Shown here: one piece after another, positions 25,507-34,740 of the stretch
How the letters are laid out: the number at the start of each line of letters is the position of its first letter
Numbering within the stretch: the first letter of the stretch is position 1
Assembly: GCF_000373925.1 (NCBI RefSeq)
Contig: NZ_KB892767.1
Location: forward strand, 1-64,000
Direction: 5' to 3'
DNA length: 64,000 bases
Origin: Actinopolymorpha alba DSM 45243
GTDB lineage: Bacteria > Actinomycetota > Actinomycetes > Propionibacteriales > Actinopolymorphaceae
Program-made: the position numbers and the translations under genes
Notes under the pieces: model-generated
What the model saw: the letters and a program-made list of their open reading frames with translations, nothing else
Told to the model about the DNA's origin: nothing
The model's database searches: none

Positions 25507-26029
25507 CCAGCTTGCCGAACTCCTCGGCGTACCGGCACCTGCCGCGCAGCCCGTCGTCGTACGTCGTGAGTCGGCGCACCTGGAAGTACTCCCCCCAGTC
25601 CGGCTCCGGCGCGATGATTCCGGACCGACCCGCCGGCTCGAACCCGAAGCGGGAGTAGAACGCCGGCTCGCCGAGCAGGATGACGGCTGGTGCGCCGTAC
25701 CCATCGGAGGCGCCGAGCACGGCATGCATGAGCGCGTGACCGACACCGCGACCCTGATGGTCCGGGCGTACGCCGAGCGGCCCGAGTCCGAGCACCGGGC
25801 GGTCCTCGACGTACGCCCGCGAGCACACGACGTGCCCAACGACCTCGCCGGCACCGTCGAGCGCGACGAGGGACAACTCGGGGATCCAGTCATCGCCCGC
25901 CCGCAGCCAGTCGACGAGGTCGGCTTCCTGCACCCGCTCAGGATCGGGAAGGTCTGGCCGATGGAAGGCTTCGAACTGCACGGCGCGGATGGCATCGACG
26001 TCGTTCGGGAGTTCACGGCGGATCAGCAT
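25502..26029 (-). CDS. GNAT N-acetyltransferase (YhbS-like)
   Basis: A 175-residue acetyltransferase with the acetyl-CoA loop VRPDHQGRGVGHALMHAVL (motif A) and the strand ending in EPAFYSRFGFEPA, as in the YhbS subgroup. It transfers acetyl from acetyl-CoA to an unknown amine acceptor. The gene is isolated: it is convergent with the MurA fusion and 74 bases downstream of the APH-type kinase stop. Confidence 0.9.
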   Translation of the reverse strand: MLIRRELPNDVDAIRAVQFEAFHRPDLPDPERVQEADLVDWLRAGDDWIPELSLVALDGAGEVVGHVVCSRAYVEDRPVLGLGPLGVRPDHQGRGVGHALMHAVLGASDGYGAPAVILLGEPAFYSRFGFEPAGRSGIIAPEPDWGEYFQVRRLTTYDDGLRGRCRYAEEFGKLA

Positions 26030-26103
26030 GCCCGCACGCTAGGGGCGCCCGGCCGGCCGACGCACCAAGATTTCGGGCCGGCCGACTGTCGCCGAAGCCC
26101 GGG

Positions 26104-26961
26104 TCAGCCCGTGGCTTCTTGCCGCAGGCGCGCGAGCACGTCGCGGTGATGCGCCTCGAAATGCGGGTCGTGGTGCTCGCGAGCCCAGACGATCGAGGAC
26201 ACCGCTCCGAGCACGGCCGCGCCCCGCAGGACCGCGTGGTCTTCCTCGGCAAGCGACCGGCCGTATCCGGAGAGGAACGCGTCGCGCAGGTCAGGCCGCC
26301 CACGCCACTCCGCGAAGTACATGCGGTTCAGGTCGTTGACCCAGACGTCCTTGCGGGCGTGCCCGAAGTCGATGACGCGGACCGTGCCCTCGCCATCCAC
26401 CAGCCAGTTCCGTGGTGTGTAGTCCCGGTGGCACGGAACCCGCATAGGCTCGGGCAGCTCCACGAGACGGCGTACCTCCTCGCGCGCGAAGGTCCGCTGC
26501 GCCTCGTCGATCAGATCCCCACCGCGGGCGATCCATTGCTCGAGCAACTCGGCGACGCGTTGGGGGTACCCCGGCCAGGGCTCGGGAGACTCCGCGTCAT
26601 GAAAACGCCGGAGCAGCGCGCCGGCCTGCTCATGGACGCCGACCTCCTCACCGCTCGCCAGGGTGTCGGCGGCAACAGAGCCGGGAACGACCGACATCAC
26701 CAGCGCACGGAGGGCGTCATCACTGGCGCGGAGCCAGGGTGCGCGGCCCCCCAACACCGGCACCCAGGAGTGGTACGCCGAAAGCTCGCGGTGGTACGCC
26801 TTCTCCTGACGGTGGCGCTTGGCGTACCACGACGTGCCGCCGGCATCGCGTACCTCCAGGACACACGCCTCGCCGTGCTCCCAGGACCTGTCGGCGGAGA
26901 CCTCCGCGGAGCCCAGCACCCGGTGGACGTACTCCTCGAGCTCGTCGCGCACCAGCAGCAC
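26104..26961 (-). CDS. Aminoglycoside-phosphotransferase/choline-kinase family protein
   Basis: A kinase of about 285 residues. Its catalytic loop CHRDYTPRNWLVD (Asp and Asn) and metal-binding VIDFGHARKD identify the APH fold; the N-lobe Lys lies in WYAKRHRQEKAYHRE. No substrate can be assigned from sequence. The frame is open back to 27021 inside the MHS transporter gene, but GTG codons at 26961 or 26952 lie just after the transporter stop and give a normal N-terminus, so the start is uncertain. Confidence 0.82.
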   Translation of the reverse strand: MLLVRDELEEYVHRVLGSAEVSADRSWEHGEACVLEVRDAGGTSWYAKRHRQEKAYHRELSAYHSWVPVLGGRAPWLRASDDALRALVMSVVPGSVAADTLASGEEVGVHEQAGALLRRFHDAESPEPWPGYPQRVAELLEQWIARGGDLIDEAQRTFAREEVRRLVELPEPMRVPCHRDYTPRNWLVDGEGTVRVIDFGHARKDVWVNDLNRMYFAEWRGRPDLRDAFLSGYGRSLAEEDHAVLRGAAVLGAVSSIVWAREHHDPHFEAHHRDVLARLRQEATG

Positions 26962-26980
26962 GCTAACGCAGTGTGCGGCC

Positions 26981-28333
26981 TCACCGATGATCGACGGGCG
27001 CGGATCCCGCGACCTCACCAAGCACCCGGTCGTGGGCGAGCCCGCTCCCCCGGGTTTCCCTGGTGAAGACCAGAGCGATCACCGTGACTGCGGCGGAGCC
27101 GAGCAGGTACACCGACACGGGCACGCTCGACCCGAACTCCGCCAGCAGCGCCAGCGCGATGATCGGCGCCAGCGACCCGGCGAAGACCGACGCCAGCTGG
27201 TAGCCGATCGAGGCGCCGCTGTAACGCACACTGGTCCCGAACAGCTCGGAGAAGAACGCCGCCTGCGGCCCGTACATCGCGGCGTGCAGCACCAGGCCCA
27301 CCGTGATCGCGACCGTGATGAGCGCCTGCGACTTCGTGTCGATGAGGGGGAAGAACGCGAAGCCCCACAGCCCGACACCGACGGCCCCGATCAGATAGAG
27401 AGGGCGCCGGCCCACCCGGTCAGACAGCGCGCCGTACAACGGGATGACGACGAAGTGCACCGCCGACGCGACCAGGACCGCGTTGAGCGCCACCTGCCGG
27501 TCCAGTCCGACCGTGTCGGTGACGTACGTCAGGACGAACGCGGTGAAGATGTAGTAGCAGACGTTCTCGACGAATCTCGCCCCCATCGCCGACAGCACCT
27601 CGCGCGGGTACTTCCGCACCACGTCGACGGCGGGCAGACGACGCTGGATCCGCCGGCGTTCGAACTCCGCCTGCGCCTCCTGGAAAACGGCCGACTCTGT
27701 GAGCGACAACCGGATCCACAGCCCGATCACCACCAGGACCGCGCTGAGCAGGAACGGCACCCGCCACCCCCAGCTCGTGAACGCCGCGTCGGAGGTGGTC
27801 GACGCGAGGATGAAGAGCACCAGGACCGACAGCAGGTTGCCCGCGGGTACGCCGGCCTGCGGCCAGCTCGTCCAGAAGCCCCGGCGTTCCTGCGAGCCGT
27901 GCTCGGCGACCATCAACACCGCACCGCCCCATTCGCCACCGACCGCGAACCCCTGGACCAGCCGACACAGCAACAGCAGCACAGGCGCGAGGATGCCGAT
28001 GGTCGCGTACGTCGGCAGCAGGCCGATCGCGAACGTCGCGACACCCATCAGCACGAGGCTCACGACAAGCATCCGCTTGCGGCCGACCTTGTCACCGAAG
28101 TGGCCGAACACGATCCCGCCGATCGGCCGGGCGACGAATCCCAGCGCGTAGGTCGCGAACGCGAGCATCGTTCCGACCGCCGGGTCGTGGTCGGGAAAGA
28201 ACAGCTTGTTGAAGACGAGCGCCGCGGCCGATCCGTAGAGGAAGAAGTCGTACCACTCGATGGTGGTGCCGACCAGGCTGGCGGAGACGACCTTGGTGAT
28301 GCTGGTGCGAGAGGTACTCACCGCGTCGGACAT
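26981..28333 (-). CDS. MHS-family metabolite:H+ symporter (MFS)
   Basis: A transporter of about 450 residues with 12 predicted helices. It begins SASLVGTTIEWYDFFLYGSA, diagnostic of the metabolite:H+ symporter family. The loop 2-3 motif reads GHFGDKVGRKRML and the mid-protein loop SDRVGRRPLY. ATG 28333 has AAAGGAC upstream; the open frame extends further without support. It lies 65 bases from a 3-hydroxybutyrate dehydrogenase gene on the same strand. Uptake of 3-hydroxybutyrate or another small organic acid is the natural inference. Confidence 0.92.
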   Translation of the reverse strand: MSDAVSTSRTSITKVVSASLVGTTIEWYDFFLYGSAAALVFNKLFFPDHDPAVGTMLAFATYALGFVARPIGGIVFGHFGDKVGRKRMLVVSLVLMGVATFAIGLLPTYATIGILAPVLLLLCRLVQGFAVGGEWGGAVLMVAEHGSQERRGFWTSWPQAGVPAGNLLSVLVLFILASTTSDAAFTSWGWRVPFLLSAVLVVIGLWIRLSLTESAVFQEAQAEFERRRIQRRLPAVDVVRKYPREVLSAMGARFVENVCYYIFTAFVLTYVTDTVGLDRQVALNAVLVASAVHFVVIPLYGALSDRVGRRPLYLIGAVGVGLWGFAFFPLIDTKSQALITVAITVGLVLHAAMYGPQAAFFSELFGTSVRYSGASIGYQLASVFAGSLAPIIALALLAEFGSSVPVSVYLLGSAAVTVIALVFTRETRGSGLAHDRVLGEVAGSAPVDHR

Positions 28334-28398
28334 GGGCACAGTCCTTTCAGGAGGCGAGCTGTTGCGAGCTGTTCCGAGCCGTTCGTGGATCGGGCGGG

Positions 28399-29187
28399 TC
28401 AGGTGGCGGTCCAGCCGCCGTCGAGGCTGAAGGACGTCCCCGTGATCGACGACGTACCAGCGCCGCAGAGGAACGCGACCAGCTCGGCGACCTCGGCCGG
28501 CTCGACCAGCCTCTTCACCGGCGTACGCGCGAGCAGCACCTCGTCGAGCACCGCCCCCTCGTCGATGCCATGTGCGGCGGCCTGCGCGGCCAGTTGGTTC
28601 TCGACCAGAGGCGTCCGGACGTACCCCGGACACACGGTGTTGGAGGTCACGCCGCGCCCGGCCGCCTCCAACGCGATCACCTTCGACAGGCCTTCGAGAC
28701 CGTGCTTCGCCGCGACGTACGCCGCCTTGAACGCCGAGGCGCGATGGCCGTGGACGGAGGAGATGTGGATGAGCCGGCCCCAGCCACGGGCGTACATGCC
28801 GGGGAGCACCAGCCGGGCGAGCCGGAACGGCGCCTCCAGCATCACCCGCAGGATCAGCGCGAACGTCTCCGGCGGAAACCCCTCGACCGGAGCCACGTGT
28901 TGCAGCCCGGCGTTGTTGACCAGGACGTCCGCGTCGAGCGCGAGACGGTCGATGCCGGAGGGGTCCGCGAGGTCCACGACGAGCGCCTCACCGCCCACCT
29001 CCGCGGCGGCCGAGGTGGCCGCGTCCGCGTCCCGGTCGAGGACGACCACGTGGGCGCCGGCCGCGGCGAGCCGGGCGGCGCACGCCCGCCCGATGCCGCT
29101 GGCACCGCCGGTGACGAGGGCGGTACGGCCGGAGAGGTCCAGACCGCTGGGTACCAGCGGCGGCCTGCGCGGTGTGGCGTCCGTCAT
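28399..29187 (-). CDS. 3-Hydroxybutyrate dehydrogenase (SDR)
   Basis: An SDR of about 262 residues. Motifs are TGGASGIG (cofactor), NNAGLQHVAPVEGFP (the LQHVxPxExFP string is typical of D-3-hydroxybutyrate dehydrogenases), catalytic ISSVHG Ser, YVAAK Tyr/Lys and NTVCPGYVRTPLVENQ. It oxidises D-3-hydroxybutyrate to acetoacetate with NAD. ATG 29187 is chosen; an upstream in-frame ATG at 29211 would add eight residues. Neither has a clear ribosome site, so a leaderless mRNA is possible. A transporter follows and a GAF/PucR regulator precedes it, all on the minus strand. Confidence 0.9.
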   Translation of the reverse strand: MTDATPRRPPLVPSGLDLSGRTALVTGGASGIGRACAARLAAAGAHVVVLDRDADAATSAAAEVGGEALVVDLADPSGIDRLALDADVLVNNAGLQHVAPVEGFPPETFALILRVMLEAPFRLARLVLPGMYARGWGRLIHISSVHGHRASAFKAAYVAAKHGLEGLSKVIALEAAGRGVTSNTVCPGYVRTPLVENQLAAQAAAHGIDEGAVLDEVLLARTPVKRLVEPAEVAELVAFLCGAGTSSITGTSFSLDGGWTAT

Positions 29188-29276
29188 GCAGCCAGACGGT
29201 AGGCCCGCCAACGCACCCTGACGATGTGGTGGCGGACCACAGAAGTACGCCGATCATGTGGCAGCGGCCCAGGGCG

Positions 29277-31199
29277 TTACCAGGCCTTCGCCGACTGGAG
29301 CCGCCACAGCCGGAGGGCGAGTTGTACGTCGAGCGCGCGTTCCGGCGTACGCCAGTCACCCCCAAGGAGGACGGTCACGCGTTCCAGGCGCTGCGCCACG
29401 GTGTTGGGGTGGATGTGGAGCCGCTCCCCCGCCCGGCCCGGGCTGCCACCCTCGGCGAACCACGCCTCGACGGTGCCGACCAGATCCGTGCCGCGCCGGT
29501 CGTCGTACTCGAGCAGCGGCCCGATGGTCATACGCAGGAACCCCTCGATCTCGGCGGCCCCGCCACCGAGCAGCAGCCTGGTGAACCCCAGGCCCGCGGC
29601 GTCGGCGGCCGCACCATGGCGCCCGAGCGCGAGCAACACAGCAAGGCACTGCCGGGCCGCGCGATAGGCGGCCACGATCCCGTCAGGACCCGAACCCGGA
29701 CCGGCCGCGCCCACGGTGACCGTGGTGTCGAGCAGGTCGGCCAGGCGGTCGCGGATCGAGCGGGCCACCGCCGCCGCGTCCTTCCCGGGGATGGCGAGGA
29801 CGACGTCCGCGTCGTGCAGCCCGCCGAGTCCGCCCCGGGTGGCCGCGAGCCGGGACGCGGCGGCGACTGTGCGATGCCGCTCGGCGTCCTCCGCCCGGAC
29901 CACGACCACCACGTGATCCGCGGCGAGGTCGGTCCGGTGCCGCCGCGCCCGCTCCCGCAGGGTCGCGGGGTCTCGATGCGGGTCGGAGAGCAGGTCGTCG
30001 AGGAGTTCGCCGCGTACCCGGTCCTCCGCCTCGGCCACCGAACGCTGGAAGAGGAGCAGCAGCGCGGTCACCAGCGCACCGCGTTCGAGGATGCGCCGGT
30101 CCGCCTCCGCGAGGTCGGCCTGCCGGCACAGGACGAGCGTGCCGAGCAGATCGTCACCCGCGACCGCCGCGGCCACCCACTGCCGTGGCGTCGAGGGGGT
30201 CGCGTGTCGTTCGGCCGCGGCCTCGACCGTACGTCCGCTGCGCCGCGCCTCCCCGATCGCGTCCTCCAGGGCCGCCGGCGCTGGTCCGGGCGGCAGAGCT
30301 GGTCGAGCGTGGCCGGCAAGCGGACGCCCGTCCGGGTCGCGCACCGACACCTGGCCACCCAGCACGTCGGCGAGCACGGCCGCGACCGCGTCGACACCAC
30401 CACCGTGCAGCACCACGTCCGCGAGCCGGTCGTGCGCACTCGCCGCCAACTCGACCGCCTCCGAATGAGCGCGGATGGTGGCGTTGGCGGCGTCGAGGTC
30501 ACGGACGGCCGCCTGGGTCTCCTCGAACAACCGCGCGTTCTCCAGCGCGATCGCGGCGTGCGCGGCCAGCGATCCAAGCAGCGCCACCTCGCCGGGCGGG
30601 AACGGACGCGCGCTGCGATTTCCGGCGAGGAGCGCGCCCAGCACCCGGCCGCCCAGCAGCAGCGGCACGCCCAGGATCGCCCGGATTCCCTCCTCCGCGA
30701 CCGCCTCGTCGATGTAGTCGCGGTGGAGGAACCTCCGGTCCGCGAAGTAGTCGTCGGTGAAGTACGGCGCACCCGTCTGGGCGACCAGGCCGAGCAGGCC
30801 GGTGCCAAACGGCAGCCGGAGCTTGCGGAACTTCGCCGACACCGAGCCGTCCGTCATCCGCATGAAGGACTGGCCGCGGTCGGGATCGTTGAGGCTGAGG
30901 TAGGTGAGGTCGGCGCCCAGCAACTGCCGAGCGCGGCGGACGATCGCCGTGAGCACCGCGTCGACGTCGCGCAGCGCGGTGAGGTCGTTCGCCGTTTCGT
31001 ACAACGCCGACAGCTCGGCTTCGCGCTGGCGCTGCCGGCTCATCTGCTCGCGGACCCGCAGCGCCACCGCGAGTTCGGCGCGCAGGGCCCGAAGTGCCTC
31101 GTCGTCGACACCCGCCTCCTGCGCCCGGCGTACCTCCTCCTCGAAGGCCTCGGGCGGCGCCTCCTCGTACAGCAGCTCGACGAAGGATCGGACAGCCAT
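29277..31199 (-). CDS. GAF-domain PucR/CdaR-type transcriptional regulator
   Basis: A 640-residue regulator. Residues about 55-215 form a GAF domain (LYETANDLTALRDVDAVLTA ... GVPLLLGGRVLGALLAGNRS). A coiled region and a GGDEF-like CdaR middle domain follow. The C-terminal PucR helix-turn-helix reads VEAWFAEGGSPGRAGERLHI then HPNTVAQRLER. Proteins of this build often control nearby catabolic genes. Here it lies just upstream of the 3-hydroxybutyrate dehydrogenase and symporter genes on the same strand, so control of ketone-body use is likely. It is divergent from a LacI gene with a 116-base shared control region. Confidence 0.92.
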   Translation of the reverse strand: MAVRSFVELLYEEAPPEAFEEEVRRAQEAGVDDEALRALRAELAVALRVREQMSRQRQREAELSALYETANDLTALRDVDAVLTAIVRRARQLLGADLTYLSLNDPDRGQSFMRMTDGSVSAKFRKLRLPFGTGLLGLVAQTGAPYFTDDYFADRRFLHRDYIDEAVAEEGIRAILGVPLLLGGRVLGALLAGNRSARPFPPGEVALLGSLAAHAAIALENARLFEETQAAVRDLDAANATIRAHSEAVELAASAHDRLADVVLHGGGVDAVAAVLADVLGGQVSVRDPDGRPLAGHARPALPPGPAPAALEDAIGEARRSGRTVEAAAERHATPSTPRQWVAAAVAGDDLLGTLVLCRQADLAEADRRILERGALVTALLLLFQRSVAEAEDRVRGELLDDLLSDPHRDPATLRERARRHRTDLAADHVVVVVRAEDAERHRTVAAASRLAATRGGLGGLHDADVVLAIPGKDAAAVARSIRDRLADLLDTTVTVGAAGPGSGPDGIVAAYRAARQCLAVLLALGRHGAAADAAGLGFTRLLLGGGAAEIEGFLRMTIGPLLEYDDRRGTDLVGTVEAWFAEGGSPGRAGERLHIHPNTVAQRLERVTVLLGGDWRTPERALDVQLALRLWRLQSAKAW

Positions 31200-31263
31200 G
31201 CGCCGGAGGTTAGGGCATGTCCAAGTCGACGTACGCCGCTCCGCCGATCTCCAGCCATTGCGC

Positions 31264-31277
31264 CGTTACCGGTAACG
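31264..31277. promoter_or_regulatory. LacI-type operator CGTTACCGGTAACG (site 1)
   Basis: A perfect 14-bp palindrome with a central CpG-like step, 38 bases upstream of the lacI-type start in the divergent region. An identical copy precedes the ABC operon, so this is the probable autoregulatory site. Confidence 0.8.
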
Positions 31278-31315
31278 TTTACCATGGGTCGACCGTGGCG
31301 GGGAGGGTGAGCTCG

Positions 31316-32347
31316 ATGGCTACCGATGATGGGCGCGACCGGACGCGGCCCGCGACCATCTACGACGTCGCGCGGATGGCGGAGGTGTCGCATCAGACGG
31401 TCTCGCGTTACCTCGCCGGTAAGGGCGGGATCCGTCCGCACAACCGGGAGCGGGTCGAGGCCGCGCTCAAGGCGCTGAGCTACCGGCGCAACTACACCGC
31501 CCGGTCACTCGCCACCAACCGCACGTATCGGCTGGCCGCCCTTGGTTATGAGCTTTCCGGCACCTCGCCGGGGAAGGTGATGCAGGGCGCGAGCGAGGTC
31601 GCCCGTCAGGCTGGCTACTCCCTCGACATCGTGAGCCTCGACCCGATGAACGACACCGACATCGGTGACGCTCTCGACCTCGTACAGAACCGCGACATCG
31701 AAGGGATCCTCGCGACCGCGCCCACCGAGACACTCGACCGTGCGCTGGAAACGCTGACCCTGCCGGTTCCTACGGTCGTCGTTCGCGATGCGGACCTCTT
31801 CGAAAGGCCGGGTAGCCGGGAGCAGGCGCCGATCGGGCTGCCCGCCCTGGTCAAGCACCTGACCGATCAGGGGCACCGCCGGATCGCACACCTCGCGGGA
31901 CCGCCGGCGTGGGTGGCCGGACAGCAACGCGCAGACGCCTACCTGCGTGCGATGCGGGAGCACGGCCTCGAACCACTGCCGATCGTCTCGGGCGACTGGA
32001 CGGCCCGCTCGGGATACGCGGCGGCTCCAGACATCCTCCGCCTCGACGTCACCGCGGTCGTCGCCGCGAACGACCGGATGGCGCTCGGCCTGATCCGCTG
32101 GCTGCATGAGCAGGGGATCGTGATCCCGGGTGAGATGAGCGTGGTCGGATACGACGACGTGCCGGAGGCGGAGTTCTTCTACCCGCCGCTCACCACGGTG
32201 CGGCTTGACTTCCACGCCATCGGAGCGGCGGCGATGCGGTCGCTGCTCACGATGATCGAACATCCTGACGTCGAGGCCAGGCCGCGGTTTCCGCTGCCTG
32301 AGTTGGTGGTTCGGGCTTCCAGTGGGCCGGTTCCGGACAGCAAATAG
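31316..32347 (+). CDS. LacI-family transcriptional repressor
   Basis: A 343-residue repressor. The N-terminal HTH reads ATIYDVARMAEVSHQTVSRY then LAGKGGIRPHNRERV, with a hinge ALKALSYRRNYTARSLAT. The periplasmic-binding-fold ligand domain ends in MSVVGYDDVPEAEFFYPPLT. ATG 31316 follows GGGAGGG, with the HTH about 15 residues in. Identical palindromes upstream of this gene and of the ABC operon point to autoregulation and control of sugar uptake. The ligand is unknown. A third, half-conserved site (32346-32359) overlaps the stop codon. Confidence 0.94.
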   Translation: MATDDGRDRTRPATIYDVARMAEVSHQTVSRYLAGKGGIRPHNRERVEAALKALSYRRNYTARSLATNRTYRLAALGYELSGTSPGKVMQGASEVARQAGYSLDIVSLDPMNDTDIGDALDLVQNRDIEGILATAPTETLDRALETLTLPVPTVVVRDADLFERPGSREQAPIGLPALVKHLTDQGHRRIAHLAGPPAWVAGQQRADAYLRAMREHGLEPLPIVSGDWTARSGYAAAPDILRLDVTAVVAANDRMALGLIRWLHEQGIVIPGEMSVVGYDDVPEAEFFYPPLTTVRLDFHAIGAAAMRSLLTMIEHPDVEARPRFPLPELVVRASSGPVPDSK

Positions 32348-32359
32348 TGACCGGTAACG
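32346..32359. promoter_or_regulatory. Degenerate LacI operator half-site
   Basis: AGTGACCGGTAACG keeps the right half GGTAACG of the 14-bp operator and ACC of the left half. It overlaps the repressor stop codon. Its centre is 65 bases from the perfect site at 32411, close to six helical turns, a spacing that would allow looping or cooperative binding. Confidence 0.45.
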
Positions 32360-32410
32360 AAATCCTTGTGCCTCACTGCCACGCCCGCCTAGTATCGCCG
32401 CGTCCTTAAA

Positions 32411-32424
32411 CGTTACCGGTAACG
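32411..32424. promoter_or_regulatory. LacI-type operator CGTTACCGGTAACG (site 2)
   Basis: Identical to the 14-bp site at 31264, with symmetry extending to 20 bases at one mismatch per arm. It lies 94 bases before the solute-binding-protein start, where it would cover the promoter of the ABC operon. Confidence 0.82.
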
Positions 32425-32517
32425 ATTTGCCTTGCCGGCTGCTGCCGGCGGCCACCCCTCCGTGCGTCGGCGGCTGTCCGCGGCTGGGCGCGGAGACCTG
32501 AAGAGAGCTGGTGACAG

Positions 32518-33819
32518 ATGACCAGATTCCGTGGCGGAACCGCAGCCAGGCTCATGGGCGGAGCGCTGGCGGCAGCGTTGCTTCTCGCGGCGTGCTCATC
32601 GAACGGCGACAAGCCGGCTGACGGGCCGATCACCCTGACCTACTGGTCGTGGGCGCCCAGCATCGAGAAGATCGTCGAGGTCTGGAACAAATCCCACCCG
32701 GACGTGCGGGTGCGGGTCAACACCTCAACCGGTGGAGACGAGATCGTCGCCAAGCTCACCGCGGCAAAGAAGGCGGGCGATCTGCCCGACCTCTCCAACA
32801 CCACCTACCAAGGGCTTCCGGCTTTGATCACCGCGGACATCGCGGCCGACATCACCGATGTCATGGGCGAGCGCAAGTCGGAGACATCCGCTCCGGCCTG
32901 GACCATGACGACGTTCGACGGCGTCAACTACGGGGTGCCGCAGGGCACGTCGCCGATGTTCCTCTTCTACCGGAAGGACATCTTCGAAAAGTACGACCTG
33001 CCCGTTCCGACGACGTGGGACGAGTACGCCAAGGTCGCCCGGGATCTGCGGAAGGCTGACCCGGCTCGCTACCTCGCGACGTTCCCCGCGAACGACGCCC
33101 AGCTCTTCGCCGGACTTGCCCAACAGGCAGGGGCGTCCTGGTGGTCGGTGAACGGCGGCAACTGGACTGTCGGGATCAACGACGAGCCGAGCAGGAAGGT
33201 CGCTGAGTACTGGCAGCGGCTCGTCGCCGACGACGCGGTCGCCACGATGAAGACGAATACGCCTGAGTGGCAGGCGGCCCTCGCCGACGGCACGCTGGCC
33301 AGTTGGCTGGGCGCGGTCTGGACCCCACCGATCCTTGCGACCAATGCTCCGAAGACCGTCGGAAAGTGGGCGGCGGTTCCGCTCCCGCAATGGGACCCCT
33401 CCAAGCCCGCATCCGGCGTCCTCGGAGGCAGCGGAACGGTCGTGACCACGGGGACGAAGTATCCGAAGGAAGCCAAGAAGTTCGCTCTCTGGCTGAACAC
33501 CTCCGAAGAGGCGCTGAACGCCTACATCGAGCACGCGAGCATCTGGCCGGCTGCTTTGCCGGGCAGGAAACTGCCGGAACTGCAGAAGGCACCTTCTCTG
33601 ATGCCCGAGCAGACCGACTTCTACAAGAGCGCGGCGGAGATCGACGAGATCACTGTCCCGGTTACCTGGGGACCCAACGTGCCAGCCGCGTTCGACTCGT
33701 TCAACAACCATTTCAGCGCGGCGGTGACGGCCAAGTCAGGCTTCGCGAAAGCGCTGGAGCTGGTTCAACGTGACGCTGTGGCCAACCTCAAACGCGCCGG
33801 TTACCGGGTGACCGAATGA
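32518..33819 (+). CDS. Sugar ABC transporter solute-binding lipoprotein (family 1)
   Basis: A 433-residue extracellular binding protein. The signal peptide ends with lipobox LLAACSS (lipidated Cys at about 26). The mature part starts ITLTYWSWAPSIEKIVEVWN and includes VPQGTSPMFLFYRKDIFEKY, typical of carbohydrate-uptake (CUT1) binding proteins. It is the first gene of the LacI-controlled operon. The stop overlaps the first permease start (ATGA). No ATPase is encoded here, as is usual for actinomycete CUT1 systems that share MsiK. Confidence 0.94.
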   Translation: MTRFRGGTAARLMGGALAAALLLAACSSNGDKPADGPITLTYWSWAPSIEKIVEVWNKSHPDVRVRVNTSTGGDEIVAKLTAAKKAGDLPDLSNTTYQGLPALITADIAADITDVMGERKSETSAPAWTMTTFDGVNYGVPQGTSPMFLFYRKDIFEKYDLPVPTTWDEYAKVARDLRKADPARYLATFPANDAQLFAGLAQQAGASWWSVNGGNWTVGINDEPSRKVAEYWQRLVADDAVATMKTNTPEWQAALADGTLASWLGAVWTPPILATNAPKTVGKWAAVPLPQWDPSKPASGVLGGSGTVVTTGTKYPKEAKKFALWLNTSEEALNAYIEHASIWPAALPGRKLPELQKAPSLMPEQTDFYKSAAEIDEITVPVTWGPNVPAAFDSFNNHFSAAVTAKSGFAKALELVQRDAVANLKRAGYRVTE

Positions 33820-34739
33820 GAGCTGCCATCGCCTGCCGTAGTTCGGCCTCGCTGGAGCCGAAGGCGGTCCCGTGGCTCTTCATGGCGCCGGCGATCCTGC
33901 TCGCGGCCGGCCTCATCGCCCTCCCCCTTGGCTACGCCGCCTGGCTCAGCTTCCGGGGAACCCGGGTCAGCGGCTCGGGACTGGGAGTCCGGCGGGAGGT
34001 CTTTGTTGGGTTCGACAATTATCTCAACGTCCTGGCCGACACCGCTTTCCTTTCTGGCGTTGGGCGGATGCTGGTCTACGCCCTGATCACGGTGCCGATC
34101 ACGATGCTGCTGGCGCTTCTCTTCGCGCTGCTGCTGGACAACGCGACCACGCGGCTGAGGAGGTTCGGCCGCATCGCGATCTTCGTTCCGTACGCGGTGC
34201 CCGGGGTGATCGCCGCCCTGATGTGGGGATTCATGTATCTGCCCGGCGTAAGTCCCTTCACCGACGCGGCAGGCGCGCTCGGCCTGCCCGAGCCGACATT
34301 CCTCGGACCGGTCTCGGTGTACTTCTCGGTGGCCAACATCTCGATCTGGGGGTCGGTCGGCTTCAACATGGTGGTTCTCTACACGTCGTTGCGTGGACTG
34401 CCGCAGGAGGTCTACGACGCGGCCCGCATTGACGGAAGCTCGGAGATTCAGCTGGCGCTTCTGATCAAGGTCCCGATGATCGTTCCCGGCCTCGTGATGA
34501 CCGGACTGTTCTCGATCATCGGCGCCCTGCAGGTGTTCAGCGAGCCGAACACCCTGGTGACGCTGACGAACACCATCAGCTCCGACTGGGTACCGATGAT
34601 GCGGGTCTACCGGGACGCGTTCGTCACGAACGACCTCTTCTCGGCGTCGGCGGCATCGATGGTGATCACCGGTGTCACCCTGGTCGCTTCGCTTGCCCTC
34701 CTTCGGCTTCTGCAGCGTCGCGCGTTCGGAGAAGGGTGA
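33816..34739 (+). CDS. Sugar ABC transporter permease (MalF type)
   Basis: A 307-residue inner-membrane permease with six helices. The EAA-type loop reads EVYDAARIDGSSEIQLALLI, the site of ATPase contact. It begins with about 18 cytoplasmic residues before VPWLFMAPAILLAAGLIALP. It is translationally coupled to the binding protein and followed after one base by the second permease. Confidence 0.93.
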   Translation: MRAAIACRSSASLEPKAVPWLFMAPAILLAAGLIALPLGYAAWLSFRGTRVSGSGLGVRREVFVGFDNYLNVLADTAFLSGVGRMLVYALITVPITMLLALLFALLLDNATTRLRRFGRIAIFVPYAVPGVIAALMWGFMYLPGVSPFTDAAGALGLPEPTFLGPVSVYFSVANISIWGSVGFNMVVLYTSLRGLPQEVYDAARIDGSSEIQLALLIKVPMIVPGLVMTGLFSIIGALQVFSEPNTLVTLTNTISSDWVPMMRVYRDAFVTNDLFSASAASMVITGVTLVASLALLRLLQRRAFGEG

Positions 34740-34740
34740 G

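Noticed and set aside
26819-29221. 800-codon plus-strand frame across three minus-strand genes
   Set aside because: It covers the APH-type kinase, MHS transporter and dehydrogenase genes in antisense. Its His/Arg/Gln-rich translation has no domain.
29172-31310. 712-codon plus-strand frame opposite the GAF/PucR regulator
   Set aside because: Shadow of a clear regulator gene; no ribosome site or recognised domain.
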